Source of the DNA: RZZS01 sp964491785
GTDB lineage: Bacteria > Pseudomonadota > Alphaproteobacteria > Micavibrionales > Micavibrionaceae
Direction: 5' to 3'
NCBI GenBank assembly: GCA_964491785.1
Contig: CAZBGS010000004.1
Location: 1-64,000, forward strand
DNA length: 64,000 nucleotides
This document shows positions 9,924 through 17,602 of the stretch, piece by piece. A model generated the notes under the pieces. That model was not told the origin of the DNA and ran no database searches. It saw only the letters and a list, made by a program, of their open reading frames with translations. Numbering within the stretch: the stretch's first letter is position 1; the number at the start of each line of letters is the position of its first letter. The translations under genes were made by a program, and so were the position numbers.

Positions 9924-10562
9924 ATGACATATGAAGACGATGAAGAGCGGGCTGCCTTGGTTGATGTCGACGAGCTGAACAAGGTCAAAAAAGGCGACAG
10001 CGTCAACCTTACGAAGCTGGATCCGATCATGCGGCAGCTTATGATTGGAGTGGGCTGGGATGTGAAAAGTTTCGAAGGCGAACGGGTGGACATGGACGCC
10101 AGTTGTTTTCTGCTTAACCGCGAAGGCGTCACCAGAGAAGACGAAGACTTTGTCTTTTACAATAATTTAAAGGGTTGCGGCGGAGCAGTCCGGCACACCG
10201 GAGACAGCCGTACCGGCGCCGGAGACGGTGACGACGAGACGATATATGTCGATCTTAACGGCATTCCCTTTGATATCGAGCAAGTGGTCTTTGTTGTATC
10301 GATTTATCAGGGAGATGCAAAGGATCAGACTTTCAAACAGGTGCGTAACACTGTATTAAGAATTTCCAATCACGAGACCGGCCATGAGATATGCCGGTTT
10401 GACGTTGATGAGCATGCGCTGGAAAATCAAAAAAGCACCGCAATGATTGTCGGCTCCATTATCAGGGAAGGCCCGAAATGGGTGTTTCATGCACTCGGGG
10501 AGCTTGTGGATGGAGGGCTTCCGGCTGTTGCTACGCGTTACGGAATAATCGTTCAGTATTAA
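9924..10562 (+). CDS. TerD family protein
   Basis: 212 residues with the full TerD domain: LNKVKKGDSVNLTKLD, then GVGWD, DMDASCFLL near residue 60, DFVFYNNL, the calcium-site region GDSRTGAGDGDDETIYVDL, FVVSIYQGD, FKQVRNTVLRI and a C-terminal KWVFHALGE. The acidic GDGDDE cluster is the expected calcium-binding loop. Cytoplasmic, no membrane segment. Family members are induced by and protect against various stresses; the exact biochemical role is not settled. An N-terminal acidic extension (DDEERAALVDVDE) precedes the domain. It follows a related gene at 9118 and converges with the membrane-protein operon at 10567. Confidence 0.88.
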   Translation: MTYEDDEERAALVDVDELNKVKKGDSVNLTKLDPIMRQLMIGVGWDVKSFEGERVDMDASCFLLNREGVTREDEDFVFYNNLKGCGGAVRHTGDSRTGAGDGDDETIYVDLNGIPFDIEQVVFVVSIYQGDAKDQTFKQVRNTVLRISNHETGHEICRFDVDEHALENQKSTAMIVGSIIREGPKWVFHALGELVDGGLPAVATRYGIIVQY

Positions 10563-10566
10563 GCAC

Positions 10567-11433
10567 TCAGTTAAATTCCGCCTTCTCCTCCGCCGAGGGC
10601 GACATGTTCAGGAGCTGTTCTCCAGAAGCCGAAAGCGGCTTTGGCCATGACTGCGCCCAGCCCGCTCCCATGCCTGACCAGCATGCCAGTTGAATGGCGA
10701 AGCCTTGCGGGTCTGCCACAAAGCTCATGTCAACGACCGCGAGCAGAGCGGCAAGGGGCAGCGCCGTCAGGGCGATGAAGCGTCCCTGACGCCGAAAAAC
10801 GAGGGCTCCCAGATAAACGCCAGCGCATAAAAAGCCGATCGCATAGAGCAAGATTTTCGGGTTAAACCAGAAGTCGGAAGTCGGAATCGTGTGGAGTCGA
10901 ACTTCCGCAGAAGACAGCAGCAAGAATGACAAGGTAACTGTGGCCATGCAGGAGCAGCAGAGTATGATAACTGCGGCACGACGGCGCAGAGAAAAACTTT
11001 GAGCCGTCCAAAAAATCAAACCGGCTATCGAGCAGCGCGCAAAGACGTTCATTGCCTCCAGTTTACAGAGGGTGAAATCTTTTCCAGAGAAACAAGGGGC
11101 GACGCGCAAGGCAAGATACGCTCCGCCCAGCATGAAAACGAGAAGAGTAAGATTGCCGGTAAGAATAAGCATGTCGCGCTGATGATGGCGGAACATGTTC
11201 TGGTACAGGCCTAATAGCAGGGTGCCCGGAAGATTGTTTGCGAATCCGTTATTCTTGCAGGCCGTCGCCAGTCTGACCTGGAGATGTAGTGTAAACAGGC
11301 CCCAGATTAACAACATAAAACCGATCAGGCGGGAGCTTGACGGAAACAGGTAAAATACAAGCAGAGTGGCAAGCAGCATGGCAAGATAAGCAAAAATCCC
11401 GGAATAGCCTGGTTCAGGGACGGCGGTATTCAA
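10567..11433 (-). CDS. Multispanning membrane protein of unknown function
   Basis: 288 residues, not recognised. Roughly eight hydrophobic segments are visible, among them IFAYLAMLLATLLVFYLF, LIGFMLLIWGLFTL, MLILTGNLTLLVFMLGGAYL, IILCCSCMATVTLSFLLL and ILLYAIGFLCAGVYLGALVF. Cysteines are unusually frequent in the middle segments. No catalytic motif was seen. The start ATG overlaps the stop of the 96-residue gene upstream by four bases (ATGA), so the two are translationally coupled and probably work together. It converges with the TerD gene, with only four bases between the stops. Confidence 0.6.
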   Translation of the reverse strand: MNTAVPEPGYSGIFAYLAMLLATLLVFYLFPSSSRLIGFMLLIWGLFTLHLQVRLATACKNNGFANNLPGTLLLGLYQNMFRHHQRDMLILTGNLTLLVFMLGGAYLALRVAPCFSGKDFTLCKLEAMNVFARCSIAGLIFWTAQSFSLRRRAAVIILCCSCMATVTLSFLLLSSAEVRLHTIPTSDFWFNPKILLYAIGFLCAGVYLGALVFRRQGRFIALTALPLAALLAVVDMSFVADPQGFAIQLACWSGMGAGWAQSWPKPLSASGEQLLNMSPSAEEKAEFN

Positions 11434-11720
11434 TACAGGACCCTTTTCGTCGGCAAGGCCTCTTCTCCGGTGGCAATTACCAGATGAAACCCGGTTTTTT
11501 CCCTGTTGCTGATTGTGTCATTGCTTGCAAGTTCAGGACGAGGGAATCCGGTTGTCGGCTTTGCGCGAGCAGCGGGAGGGGCAGATATCACCATGGCCGT
11601 TCCGGCGAAGATACAGATATAAGCCAGGATAAAAATCAAACCGAAGACCGGCCTTCCGGTCATGTCTTTGCCGTGATGCTTCATTTGGAAATTCGGATTT
11701 TTTGTGTCTTCAAGTCCCAT
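11430..11720 (-). CDS. Small single-pass membrane protein of unknown function
   Basis: 96 residues: a charged N-terminus, one hydrophobic helix (PVFGLIFILAYICIFAGTAM, about residues 24-43) and a hydrophilic C-terminus. No known domain recognised. Its stop overlaps the start of the 288-residue membrane protein by four bases, so they form a two-gene operon. The coupling makes it a real gene despite its size. Confidence 0.55.
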   Translation of the reverse strand: MGLEDTKNPNFQMKHHGKDMTGRPVFGLIFILAYICIFAGTAMVISAPPAARAKPTTGFPRPELASNDTISNREKTGFHLVIATGEEALPTKRVLY

Positions 11721-11802
11721 TATACGGGCAGGGACGTCCGAATAAATCCTTATATCGGGATTCCGACGAGTTTTTCACATCTAACAGGGCATGACTTGCC
11801 GA

Positions 11803-12639
11803 TCAGGTTTTGGTCGCGGATCTGTTTTCCTCGGTTATGACATGCCTAATAAGCATTTCCCCTATCGGGACGTTGATCAGCTCTATGGCTATTTGCGGCT
11901 GGATCGAGCCTGAAGAGACGATGTCGTCGGCTTTGCAAAGCGATTCGGCAAACCTGTTGGCGGCTTCGACCGGTTCGGTTTCAAACTGGGGACGCTGCAG
12001 AAGCAGGGCGTATTCGTTCTTGCCGGTTTGGCCAATAATGTCGCTCTGGCGGCGAAGTCTGACCAGATTCTGGCACATTTTGGCAACCGAGAAATCGGCA
12101 GCGTAGGGGCCATCCTTTTCAATAATATCATAGTAATTGCAAACGGATATGAAAACCACATAGGTGCGTTCGCCGTAACGGTCGGCCCGGTCGATGGCCG
12201 AAAGAAACAGCTGGTTGAACGCGGATTTGGCGATAACGCCTCCGGCACTGGGAAAATCTTCGGATTCGTCTCCCATTCGCCTTACCAGTTCTACCAGACG
12301 CCGGGCGTTGGTAACTTTTTTATCAAGACCTTCGATGTCTACTGGTTTTTTCAGTATGTCGTTCGTGCCAGCCCGTATTGCATCCTCTTGCGAGGATTCG
12401 TGAGACATCAGCACTATGTATGGATAATCGTTAACCGAGCGGCGAATCCCGAGGATTACCGGACGCGGGTTGGTTAGTGGCGCGGGATCGATGAAAACGG
12501 CGTCGAAGCTTTCTCTGGAAAGGCGCTCCAGCGCATCGTTCTTGACGGTTTCCTCGACGACCTGATGGCCTTGGGCCGAAAGCCGCGAATGTATCATCTG
12601 AGATGCTAGGCGATCCCGGTCGACAATCAAAATTTTCAT
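11803..12639 (-). CDS. Response regulator with receiver and degenerate GGDEF-like domain
   Basis: 278 residues. Residues 1-115 look like a CheY-type receiver: the acidic residues in IVDRDRLA, the phosphoacceptor Asp in FDAVFIDPAP and the Lys in NDILKKPVD are all present. Residues 135-265 resemble a GGDEF fold (RADRYGERTYVVFISVCN; LVRLRRQSDIIGQTGKNEYALLL), but the GG(D/E)EF signature is replaced by GKNEY, so cyclic-di-GMP synthesis is not expected. It may be an inactive sensor or output module. No kinase is adjacent; the next gene downstream is tRNA-Leu on the other strand. Confidence 0.65.
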   Translation of the reverse strand: MKILIVDRDRLASQMIHSRLSAQGHQVVEETVKNDALERLSRESFDAVFIDPAPLTNPRPVILGIRRSVNDYPYIVLMSHESSQEDAIRAGTNDILKKPVDIEGLDKKVTNARRLVELVRRMGDESEDFPSAGGVIAKSAFNQLFLSAIDRADRYGERTYVVFISVCNYYDIIEKDGPYAADFSVAKMCQNLVRLRRQSDIIGQTGKNEYALLLQRPQFETEPVEAANRFAESLCKADDIVSSGSIQPQIAIELINVPIGEMLIRHVITEENRSATKT

Positions 12640-12762
12640 TAATTATCCTCGAAACATTTCATAACGGACATACTGAAAACGAGATTACTCTATAACAAAG
12701 CCATATTCCACACCATGTTCTTTAAAAAATCCTGAAAAATAAACAGGCATGGTTAAAAAATT

Positions 12763-12792
12763 TTGACTTTACTTCTTAGGCAGGTCTAGATA
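12763..12792 (+). promoter_or_regulatory. Promoter of tRNA-Leu
   Basis: TTGACT (12763-12768) and TAGATA (12787-12792) are separated by 18 bases, placing transcription start about 28 bases before the tRNA. The upstream stretch 12715-12765 is very AT-rich, as an UP element would be. It may also drive the RNase D-like gene, which begins 15 bases after the tRNA. Confidence 0.5.
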
Positions 12793-12826
12793 AAAACGCT
12801 TCTTACAGAGTTAATCGCCTTAACCT

Positions 12827-12913
12827 GCCCAGGTGGCGGAATTGGTAGACGCGCTAGCTTCAGGTGCTAGTGGCCGTACGGTCGTGGAGGTTCGAGTCCT
12901 CTCCTGGGCACCA
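12827..12913 (+). tRNA. tRNA-Leu (CAG)
   Basis: An 87-base class II tRNA with CCA encoded. The acceptor stem pairs GCCCAGG (12827-12833) with CCTGGGC (12903-12909), followed by discriminator A and CCA. The D arm contains GGTAGAC, the anticodon stem pairs CTAGC with GCTAG around the loop TTCAGGT, giving anticodon CAG, a long variable arm follows, and the T loop is GTTCGAGTC. It reads CUG leucine codons. Confidence 0.97.
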
Positions 12914-12928
12914 TATATATAGCTGCCT

Positions 12929-13540
12929 ATGACAGTCGAATTACATCTCGGCGATCTGCCTTCGGATCTTGATTTAGGAAATGTCATTGCTTTGGATACC
13001 GAGGCAATGGGGCTTAATCCGGTGCGCGACCGGCTTTGCCTCGTGCAGATTTCTTCCGGGGACGGCAATGCCCATCTGGTGCAGTTTTCGGATGGCGATT
13101 ATGCGGCGCCGAACCTGAAAAAGCTTCTGGCAAACGAATCGGTTCTAAAGATCATTCATTTTGCGCGCTTCGACGTGGCGATCATCAAGGCTTATCTCGG
13201 CATCGACTGCAAGCCGGTCTATTGCAGCAGGACGGCATCGAAGCTGTGCCGCACCTATTCCGACAAACATTCTCTACGGGAAGTATGCCGCGAGTTGCTT
13301 GGCATCGAGATGAACAAGCAGCAGCAGACCTCCGACTGGGGCGCCGCAAACCTGAGCGACGAGCAGCTAAGCTATGCTGCCGCGGACGTTCTCTATCTTC
13401 ACAGGCTTAAAGAAAGACTTGACGCGATGCTGATCAGAGAAGGACGAGCCGAGCTTGCGAAGGAATGCTTTGCCTTTATTTCCGCCAGGGCAGAGCTGGA
13501 TCTGCTTGGCTGGCGGGACGTCGATATATTCGAGCACTAG
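12929..13540 (+). CDS. rnd: RNase D-like 3'-5' exonuclease (DEDDy family)
   Basis: 203 residues; this is the short form, with no HRDC domain (E. coli RNase D has about 375 residues). The DEDDy exonuclease motifs are visible: ALDTEAMGL (Asp and Glu of motif I), IIHFARFDV (motif II) and YAAADVLYL (Tyr and Asp of motif III). Likely trims 3' ends of structured RNAs in the cytoplasm. Starts 15 bases after the tRNA-Leu gene, so it may share the tRNA promoter, and ends 9 bases before kdsD. Confidence 0.85.
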   Translation: MTVELHLGDLPSDLDLGNVIALDTEAMGLNPVRDRLCLVQISSGDGNAHLVQFSDGDYAAPNLKKLLANESVLKIIHFARFDVAIIKAYLGIDCKPVYCSRTASKLCRTYSDKHSLREVCRELLGIEMNKQQQTSDWGAANLSDEQLSYAAADVLYLHRLKERLDAMLIREGRAELAKECFAFISARAELDLLGWRDVDIFEH

Positions 13541-13549
13541 GGGCGATTA

Positions 13550-14578
13550 ATGGTAAATCTGGGCATCATGCAGGAAGACGACGATCAGGGTAAAAGGCCG
13601 CTTTCTGCGCTGGAAACGGGCGTTCGCGTGCTTAACGACGAGATTGCAGGGCTTAAGGCGCTGGCCGAGAAGCTGGACAGCAGCTTTACAAGGGCTATTG
13701 AAGTAATTCATGATATGAAAAACCAACCAGGTCGTCCGGGGAGGCTTATCGTCGCTGGAATAGGCAAGAGCGGGCATGTGGCGAGAAAGCTTGCCGCCAC
13801 GCTGTCCTCGACCGGAACCCCGTCCTTCTTCGTGCATCCAGGTGAAGCCAGTCATGGTGATCTGGGAATGGTCACTTCGGCGGATATCGTGCTGCTGCTT
13901 TCCAATTCCGGCGAAAACTCGGAGCTGTCCGACCTGATACATTACTGTCGCCGACATAACATCATGCTGATTGCCATCACCAGCAATTCCGGAAGCGCGC
14001 TAGCCAAGCATTCGGATATCGTTTTACTTTTGCCGCGAATTCCCGAGGCTTGTCCGAACGGGCTGGCGCCAACGACCTCAACGACGATGATGATTGCGCT
14101 GGGGGATGCGCTGGCTGTGGCGCTGCTTGAAAAGATGGGACTAACCAAAGAGCAGTACAAGGCATTTCATCCGGGCGGCAAGCTTGGCCAGAAGCTCAAA
14201 AAAGTCAAAGAAATCATGCATTCCAGCGAGAATCTGCCGCTGATACCGATAACGGCGAAGATGGATCAGGCGATCATCGTGCTGACCGAGAAAAATCTTG
14301 GCTCGGTAATCGTCGTCGACGACAAAAAGAATATGAAAGGGATAATAACCGACGGCGATCTCAAGCGGCATATGTGTCCGGATCTTTTACAGAAACCTGT
14401 AAAAGAAATTATGAGCGTCAACCCCAAAACCATCGATGGCGAGTCTCTGGCAGTCGAGGCGCTGAATATAATGACAAAAACACCGGGTCAGTATTTGACC
14501 AGCCTCATAGTAACGGAAAAAGGCAAGATGGCAGGGCTTATCAGGCTTCAGGATTGTCTGCAGGCAGGAATAGCCTAA
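13550..14578 (+). CDS. kdsD: Arabinose-5-phosphate isomerase (KpsF/GutQ family)
   Basis: 342 residues. An N-terminal SIS sugar-isomerase domain (about 55-190; GIGKSGHVARKLAATLSSTG, then LLLSNSGENSELSDL) is followed by a tandem CBS pair (about 215-340). It converts ribulose-5-phosphate to arabinose-5-phosphate, the first committed step to Kdo for LPS. Followed at once by lptC, lptA and lptB, the standard alphaproteobacterial LPS-export block. A second ATG six codons in (MQEDDD) is an alternative start. Confidence 0.93.
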   Translation: MVNLGIMQEDDDQGKRPLSALETGVRVLNDEIAGLKALAEKLDSSFTRAIEVIHDMKNQPGRPGRLIVAGIGKSGHVARKLAATLSSTGTPSFFVHPGEASHGDLGMVTSADIVLLLSNSGENSELSDLIHYCRRHNIMLIAITSNSGSALAKHSDIVLLLPRIPEACPNGLAPTTSTTMMIALGDALAVALLEKMGLTKEQYKAFHPGGKLGQKLKKVKEIMHSSENLPLIPITAKMDQAIIVLTEKNLGSVIVVDDKKNMKGIITDGDLKRHMCPDLLQKPVKEIMSVNPKTIDGESLAVEALNIMTKTPGQYLTSLIVTEKGKMAGLIRLQDCLQAGIA

Positions 14579-14592
14579 CTTTCAAAAACATA

Positions 14593-15261
14593 ATGGCTAG
14601 CAAAGAAAAAGACACGCTGCGTCCGGGCCTTGACCGGCTAGTAAGGGAGGGCAAATCTTCCAGGTCAGCCGGGAGCGATAATTATTCGCGTTTTGTGAAA
14701 ATGATGCGAATCGTGCTGCCTCTCGCTGCCGCCGGAATTTTCGCGCTGCTCTTCGCATGGCCTGAACTCGATCGCAAAGTCAAGGCTGTCCCCCGGCAGG
14801 TGGAAGTCACATCGGAAAATATAACAAATGAACTGATCAATCCGCGATTCGAAGGCGTGGACAACCGACAGCGGCCTTTTACGATCACGGCCGCACGAGC
14901 CGTTCAGAGCGATGATGATCCGGGCCAGGTCAATCTTGAGCTGCCGGTTGCCGATATCACGTTGTCGGATGGCAAGTGGCTGGCCGCGGAGGCTGAAAAG
15001 GGATTGTACCGGCAGGATTCTCGAAGTCTGGAGCTTGAAGGGAAAGTCTTTTTGTTTTATGGCCAGGGGTATGAGATAACTACCGAGAAACTGTATGTCG
15101 ACCTTAAGGGACAGGAAGTATGGTCGGAGAGCGAAGTTTCCGGCAAGGGGCCGAAAGGACATCTCCAGGCCAGAAGCGTGCGGGCGGATGCGCAAAACGG
15201 CACGCTGTATCTGGAGGGGCCCGCGAAACTGGTTTTGTACACGAAGTTATCGGGACTGTAG
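14593..15261 (+). CDS. lptC: LPS export protein LptC
   Basis: 222 residues from the ATG at 14593, 14 bases after kdsD. A cytoplasmic N-terminus (MASKEKDTLRPGLDRLVREG) leads to one membrane helix at about 38-55 (IVLPLAAAGIFALLFAW) and a periplasmic jellyroll domain with the ENITNELINPRFEGVD and LTLSDGKW-like (ADITLSDGKW) features of alphaproteobacterial LptC. It links the LptBFG extractor to the LptA bridge. An upstream in-frame ATG at 14374 lies deep inside kdsD and is unlikely to be used. Confidence 0.85.
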   Translation: MASKEKDTLRPGLDRLVREGKSSRSAGSDNYSRFVKMMRIVLPLAAAGIFALLFAWPELDRKVKAVPRQVEVTSENITNELINPRFEGVDNRQRPFTITAARAVQSDDDPGQVNLELPVADITLSDGKWLAAEAEKGLYRQDSRSLELEGKVFLFYGQGYEITTEKLYVDLKGQEVWSESEVSGKGPKGHLQARSVRADAQNGTLYLEGPAKLVLYTKLSGL

Positions 15262-15270
15262 GCAGGTTGA

Positions 15271-16059
15271 ATGTTTAAAAGGTTGCTGATTATATTTTTC
15301 GGGTTTCTGACGTTTGCCGCTTGTCTGGCGTACGCGCAGCCTGACCCCCAGTCCGCCGAGAAAATCGAGATACTGGCTGACGGATCGCTTGAATGGCTGC
15401 GCAATGAAAGGAAATTCGTCGCCAAAGGCAACGCTTCGGCTGAACATGCGGGGACGATCATATATGCCGATATGTTAAGCGCCGATTATCAGGAAGCAGC
15501 CGGACAGAACTTCGATATAACTCTTCTGACTGCCGAGGGAAAAGTACGAATAGAAACCGGAAAGAATTTTGTCACCGGCGAGAGAGCGGTATACGATGCA
15601 GGGAAAAAGACGCTAGTGATTACCGGCAGCAATTTGAAACTGGTGACGCCGGAGCAGACCGTTACCGCAAGCGAGAGGTTTGTCTATCATACATTAAAGG
15701 GAGAGCTTACCGCCGTCGGAAACGCTCAGGTTACCGACGGCAAGGATACCCTTAATGCCGATATGATGAGCGCCGTACTTGAGGAGCAGGGAGGCAGGCG
15801 GACGCTGAAAACCGCGCAGGCGAAAGGGAACGTCATCATACGTACGCCTGCCGAAACCCTTTATGGCGACAAGGGGACTTACCACGCCGACCGGCAGATT
15901 GCCGAGATCACCGGAAACGTACGCATAGAACGTGGCCCCAACGTGCTGCAGGGCGAGAGAGGACGGGTTAATCTCGCGACCAATGTCAGCAGCCTTTACG
16001 GCGGCGAGGGTAGCGGCGGAAGGGTACGGGGAGTATTTTTTCCGAAAAGCGAGGAATAG
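15271..16059 (+). CDS. lptA: Periplasmic LPS transport bridge protein LptA
   Basis: 262 residues with a Sec signal peptide (LLIIFFGFLTFAACLAYA, cleavage likely after Ala25). The mature part is OstA/LptA beta-jellyroll with repeated strands of the type GNASAEHAGTIIYADMLSADY, GNAQVTDGKDTLNADMMSA and GNVRIERGPNVLQGERG. At about 237 mature residues it is longer than E. coli LptA (about 160), with room for additional repeat strands. Carries LPS across the periplasm from LptC to LptD. Nine bases separate it from lptC. Confidence 0.88.
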   Translation: MFKRLLIIFFGFLTFAACLAYAQPDPQSAEKIEILADGSLEWLRNERKFVAKGNASAEHAGTIIYADMLSADYQEAAGQNFDITLLTAEGKVRIETGKNFVTGERAVYDAGKKTLVITGSNLKLVTPEQTVTASERFVYHTLKGELTAVGNAQVTDGKDTLNADMMSAVLEEQGGRRTLKTAQAKGNVIIRTPAETLYGDKGTYHADRQIAEITGNVRIERGPNVLQGERGRVNLATNVSSLYGGEGSGGRVRGVFFPKSEE

Positions 16060-16169
16060 GTACGGGTTTGGACGATTTCGGGAAGGTACTGCTCTGTTTA
16101 AACATGGATATTGGTGGACTGTTAACCTTTGTTGGTGTAGCTTGGCAGTGCAGAGTGTGATGACATAAT

Positions 16170-16919
16170 ATGCCTAAACCTTATTTACGCAGCGTTCCAA
16201 AAGGCCTCCGGGCCGAGCATCTTTCGAAAAGCTACAAGAAGCGGCCTGTCTTGAGGGATGTGAGCATCACGGTTCAACGGGGTGAAGCGGTCGCTTTGCT
16301 CGGGCCGAACGGGGCGGGCAAAACCACCAGTTTTTATATCATGACCGGACTGATCGCGCCGGATGGCGGCTATATAATGCTGGACGGGCAGGATATAACC
16401 GGACTGCCCATGTACCGGAGGGCGAGAATGGGCATAGGCTATCTTCCTCAGGAATCATCGATATTCCGCGGGCTTAACGTGGAAGAGAATATCCGCGCTG
16501 TGCTTCAGGCGCAGGAGCTTCCGCGGGAGGATCAGGATTTATTGCTTGAGGATCTGCTCGCCGAATTTTCGATAGGCCATTTGCGGCGCACTCCATCGCT
16601 TGCGCTTTCGGGCGGGGAGAGGCGAAGGGTCGAGATAGCAAGGGCGCTTGCCTGTCGGCCTGAATTCATGCTGCTTGACGAGCCGCTGGCCGGGATCGAT
16701 CCGATTGCCGTCAATGATATCCGTTCGCTCATCTATCAACTGAAGGTCAAGGGGATAGGGGTTCTGATCACCGACCACAATGTCCGGGACTGTCTGGAGA
16801 TCGTCGACCGCGCCTACATCCTCCATGACGGGCATGTGCTGATGGAAGGCACGCCCGATGATATTGTCGCTCATGAAGACGTCAGGCGGGTTTATCTAGG
16901 GGAAGAATTTTCGCTTTAG
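16170..16919 (+). CDS. lptB: LPS export ABC transporter ATP-binding protein LptB
   Basis: 249 residues, a single ABC ATPase: Walker A GPNGAGKTTS near residue 50, Q-loop YLPQESSIFRGL, signature ALSGGERRR near 147, Walker B FMLLDEPLAGIDP near 168, and the conserved C-terminal EDVRRVYLGEEF. Powers LPS extraction with LptF/LptG (not in the window). 110 bases separate it from lptA with nothing convincing between. In many alphaproteobacteria rpoN, hpf and ptsN follow; here a palindrome cluster follows instead. Confidence 0.95.
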   Translation: MPKPYLRSVPKGLRAEHLSKSYKKRPVLRDVSITVQRGEAVALLGPNGAGKTTSFYIMTGLIAPDGGYIMLDGQDITGLPMYRRARMGIGYLPQESSIFRGLNVEENIRAVLQAQELPREDQDLLLEDLLAEFSIGHLRRTPSLALSGGERRRVEIARALACRPEFMLLDEPLAGIDPIAVNDIRSLIYQLKVKGIGVLITDHNVRDCLEIVDRAYILHDGHVLMEGTPDDIVAHEDVRRVYLGEEFSL

Positions 16920-16952
16920 AGCCTTCTGCGATTAGTCACAGCAATTTCGGCC

Positions 16953-16993
16953 ATCCCCGCGACACGCCATAAGGGGTGTTCATCTGCGGGGAT
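16953..16993. repeat. Palindromic repeat, REP-like unit 1
   Basis: ATCCCCGC (16953-16960) pairs perfectly with GCGGGGAT (16986-16993), with inner ACACGCC/GGGGTGT complementarity around ATAA. It resembles short palindromes scattered through many proteobacterial genomes. Lies downstream of lptB and may also serve as an mRNA-end structure. Confidence 0.5.
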
Positions 16994-17003
16994 CCGGTAA
17001 TGA

Positions 17004-17020
17004 GTGCGGCTTCGCCGCAC
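17004..17020. repeat. Perfect hairpin between REP-like units
   Basis: GTGCGGC-TTC-GCCGCAC, a perfect 7-bp stem with a 3-base loop, between the two larger palindromes. No T-tract follows, so it is not a classical terminator. Confidence 0.45.
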
Positions 17021-17034
17021 ACCTTATATTCCGG

Positions 17035-17055
17035 ATGCCCGCGCAAGGCGGGCAT
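17035..17055. repeat. Palindromic repeat, REP-like unit 2
   Basis: ATGCCCGC-GCAAG-GCGGGCAT, a perfect 8-bp stem followed by GACGAG. Sequences of this shape are common intergenic palindromes in proteobacteria. With the two units before it, it fills the gap between lptB and the convergent gene at 17110. Confidence 0.5.
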
Positions 17056-17109
17056 GACGAGATTCAACCTTGTAGTTTAATGCTTAAGAAAGCCTGAGAC
17101 GCTCTGGAC

Positions 17110-17445
17110 TCAAGTCAGGAAAAAGGTGAGGGCGAAGGCTCCGGCACCGCAGGCGAGGGCGAGGAGGAGGAACAATGCGATGCTCCAGTCCTTTTTCTCT
17201 CCGGCATCGAAAGCGCGAAGGGTCATTTCCACAGTGCGGCCGGTTTTTTCCTCGAAATATTTTTTTTTGACCTCGACCTTTTGATATTTATCCGAACGGA
17301 CAAGCAGCACCGCCTGCTTCAGGGCGGCATCCATGTCTTCGGTGGTCAGGTGTTTTTCCTGTTCGTTTTTGTTTTCCTGCCCGGGAGGTACCGCCAGCAG
17401 AGTGTAAACGCTGTATTCTATGTGCTGGGTTTGCTCATCCGCCAT
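17110..17445 (-). CDS. Tail-anchored small protein of unknown function
   Basis: 111 residues, not recognised. A soluble, charged N-terminal domain of about 85 residues (including RSDKYQKVEVKKKYFEEKTG) is followed by one C-terminal hydrophobic helix (SIALFLLLALACGAGAFALT) and no loop after it, the layout of a tail-anchored inner-membrane protein. Monocistronic, between the palindrome cluster and an ABC exporter on the same strand 157 bases away. Coding is supported by the domain layout and composition only. Confidence 0.55.
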   Translation of the reverse strand: MADEQTQHIEYSVYTLLAVPPGQENKNEQEKHLTTEDMDAALKQAVLLVRSDKYQKVEVKKKYFEEKTGRTVEMTLRAFDAGEKKDWSIALFLLLALACGAGAFALTFFLT

Positions 17446-17570
17446 AATTCACCGTTTCTGGTATGGGAACTGGCTACTCCCTTGCCGAGAATACTACGGT
17501 TCGGCGATAAATTGAAGGCTCCTGTCGCATGGGGGCCAGCGGCTCCTTCATCCTTCTGTTGAGGGCTTCT

Positions 17571-17593
17571 CCCTCTCCCGCCGGGAGAGGGGG
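17571..17593. repeat. CCCTCTCC palindrome, copy 1
   Basis: CCCTCTCCCG and CGGGAGAGGG are complementary around one central base. A near-identical palindrome occurs at 46828-46850. It lies 10 bases beyond the stop of the ABC exporter gene, so it may act as a transcript-end structure. Confidence 0.5.
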
Positions 17594-17602
17594 TTACTTA
17601 TA

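Noticed and set aside
9118..12639. Complete tellurite-resistance operon
   Set aside because: Only two TerD-family genes are present; the next genes are unrelated membrane proteins and a response regulator.
16060..16169. Promoter or small gene between lptA and lptB
   Set aside because: The best -10-like CATAAT sits three bases before the lptB ATG, which would give a start inside the gene. The 18-codon frame at 16103 has no support.
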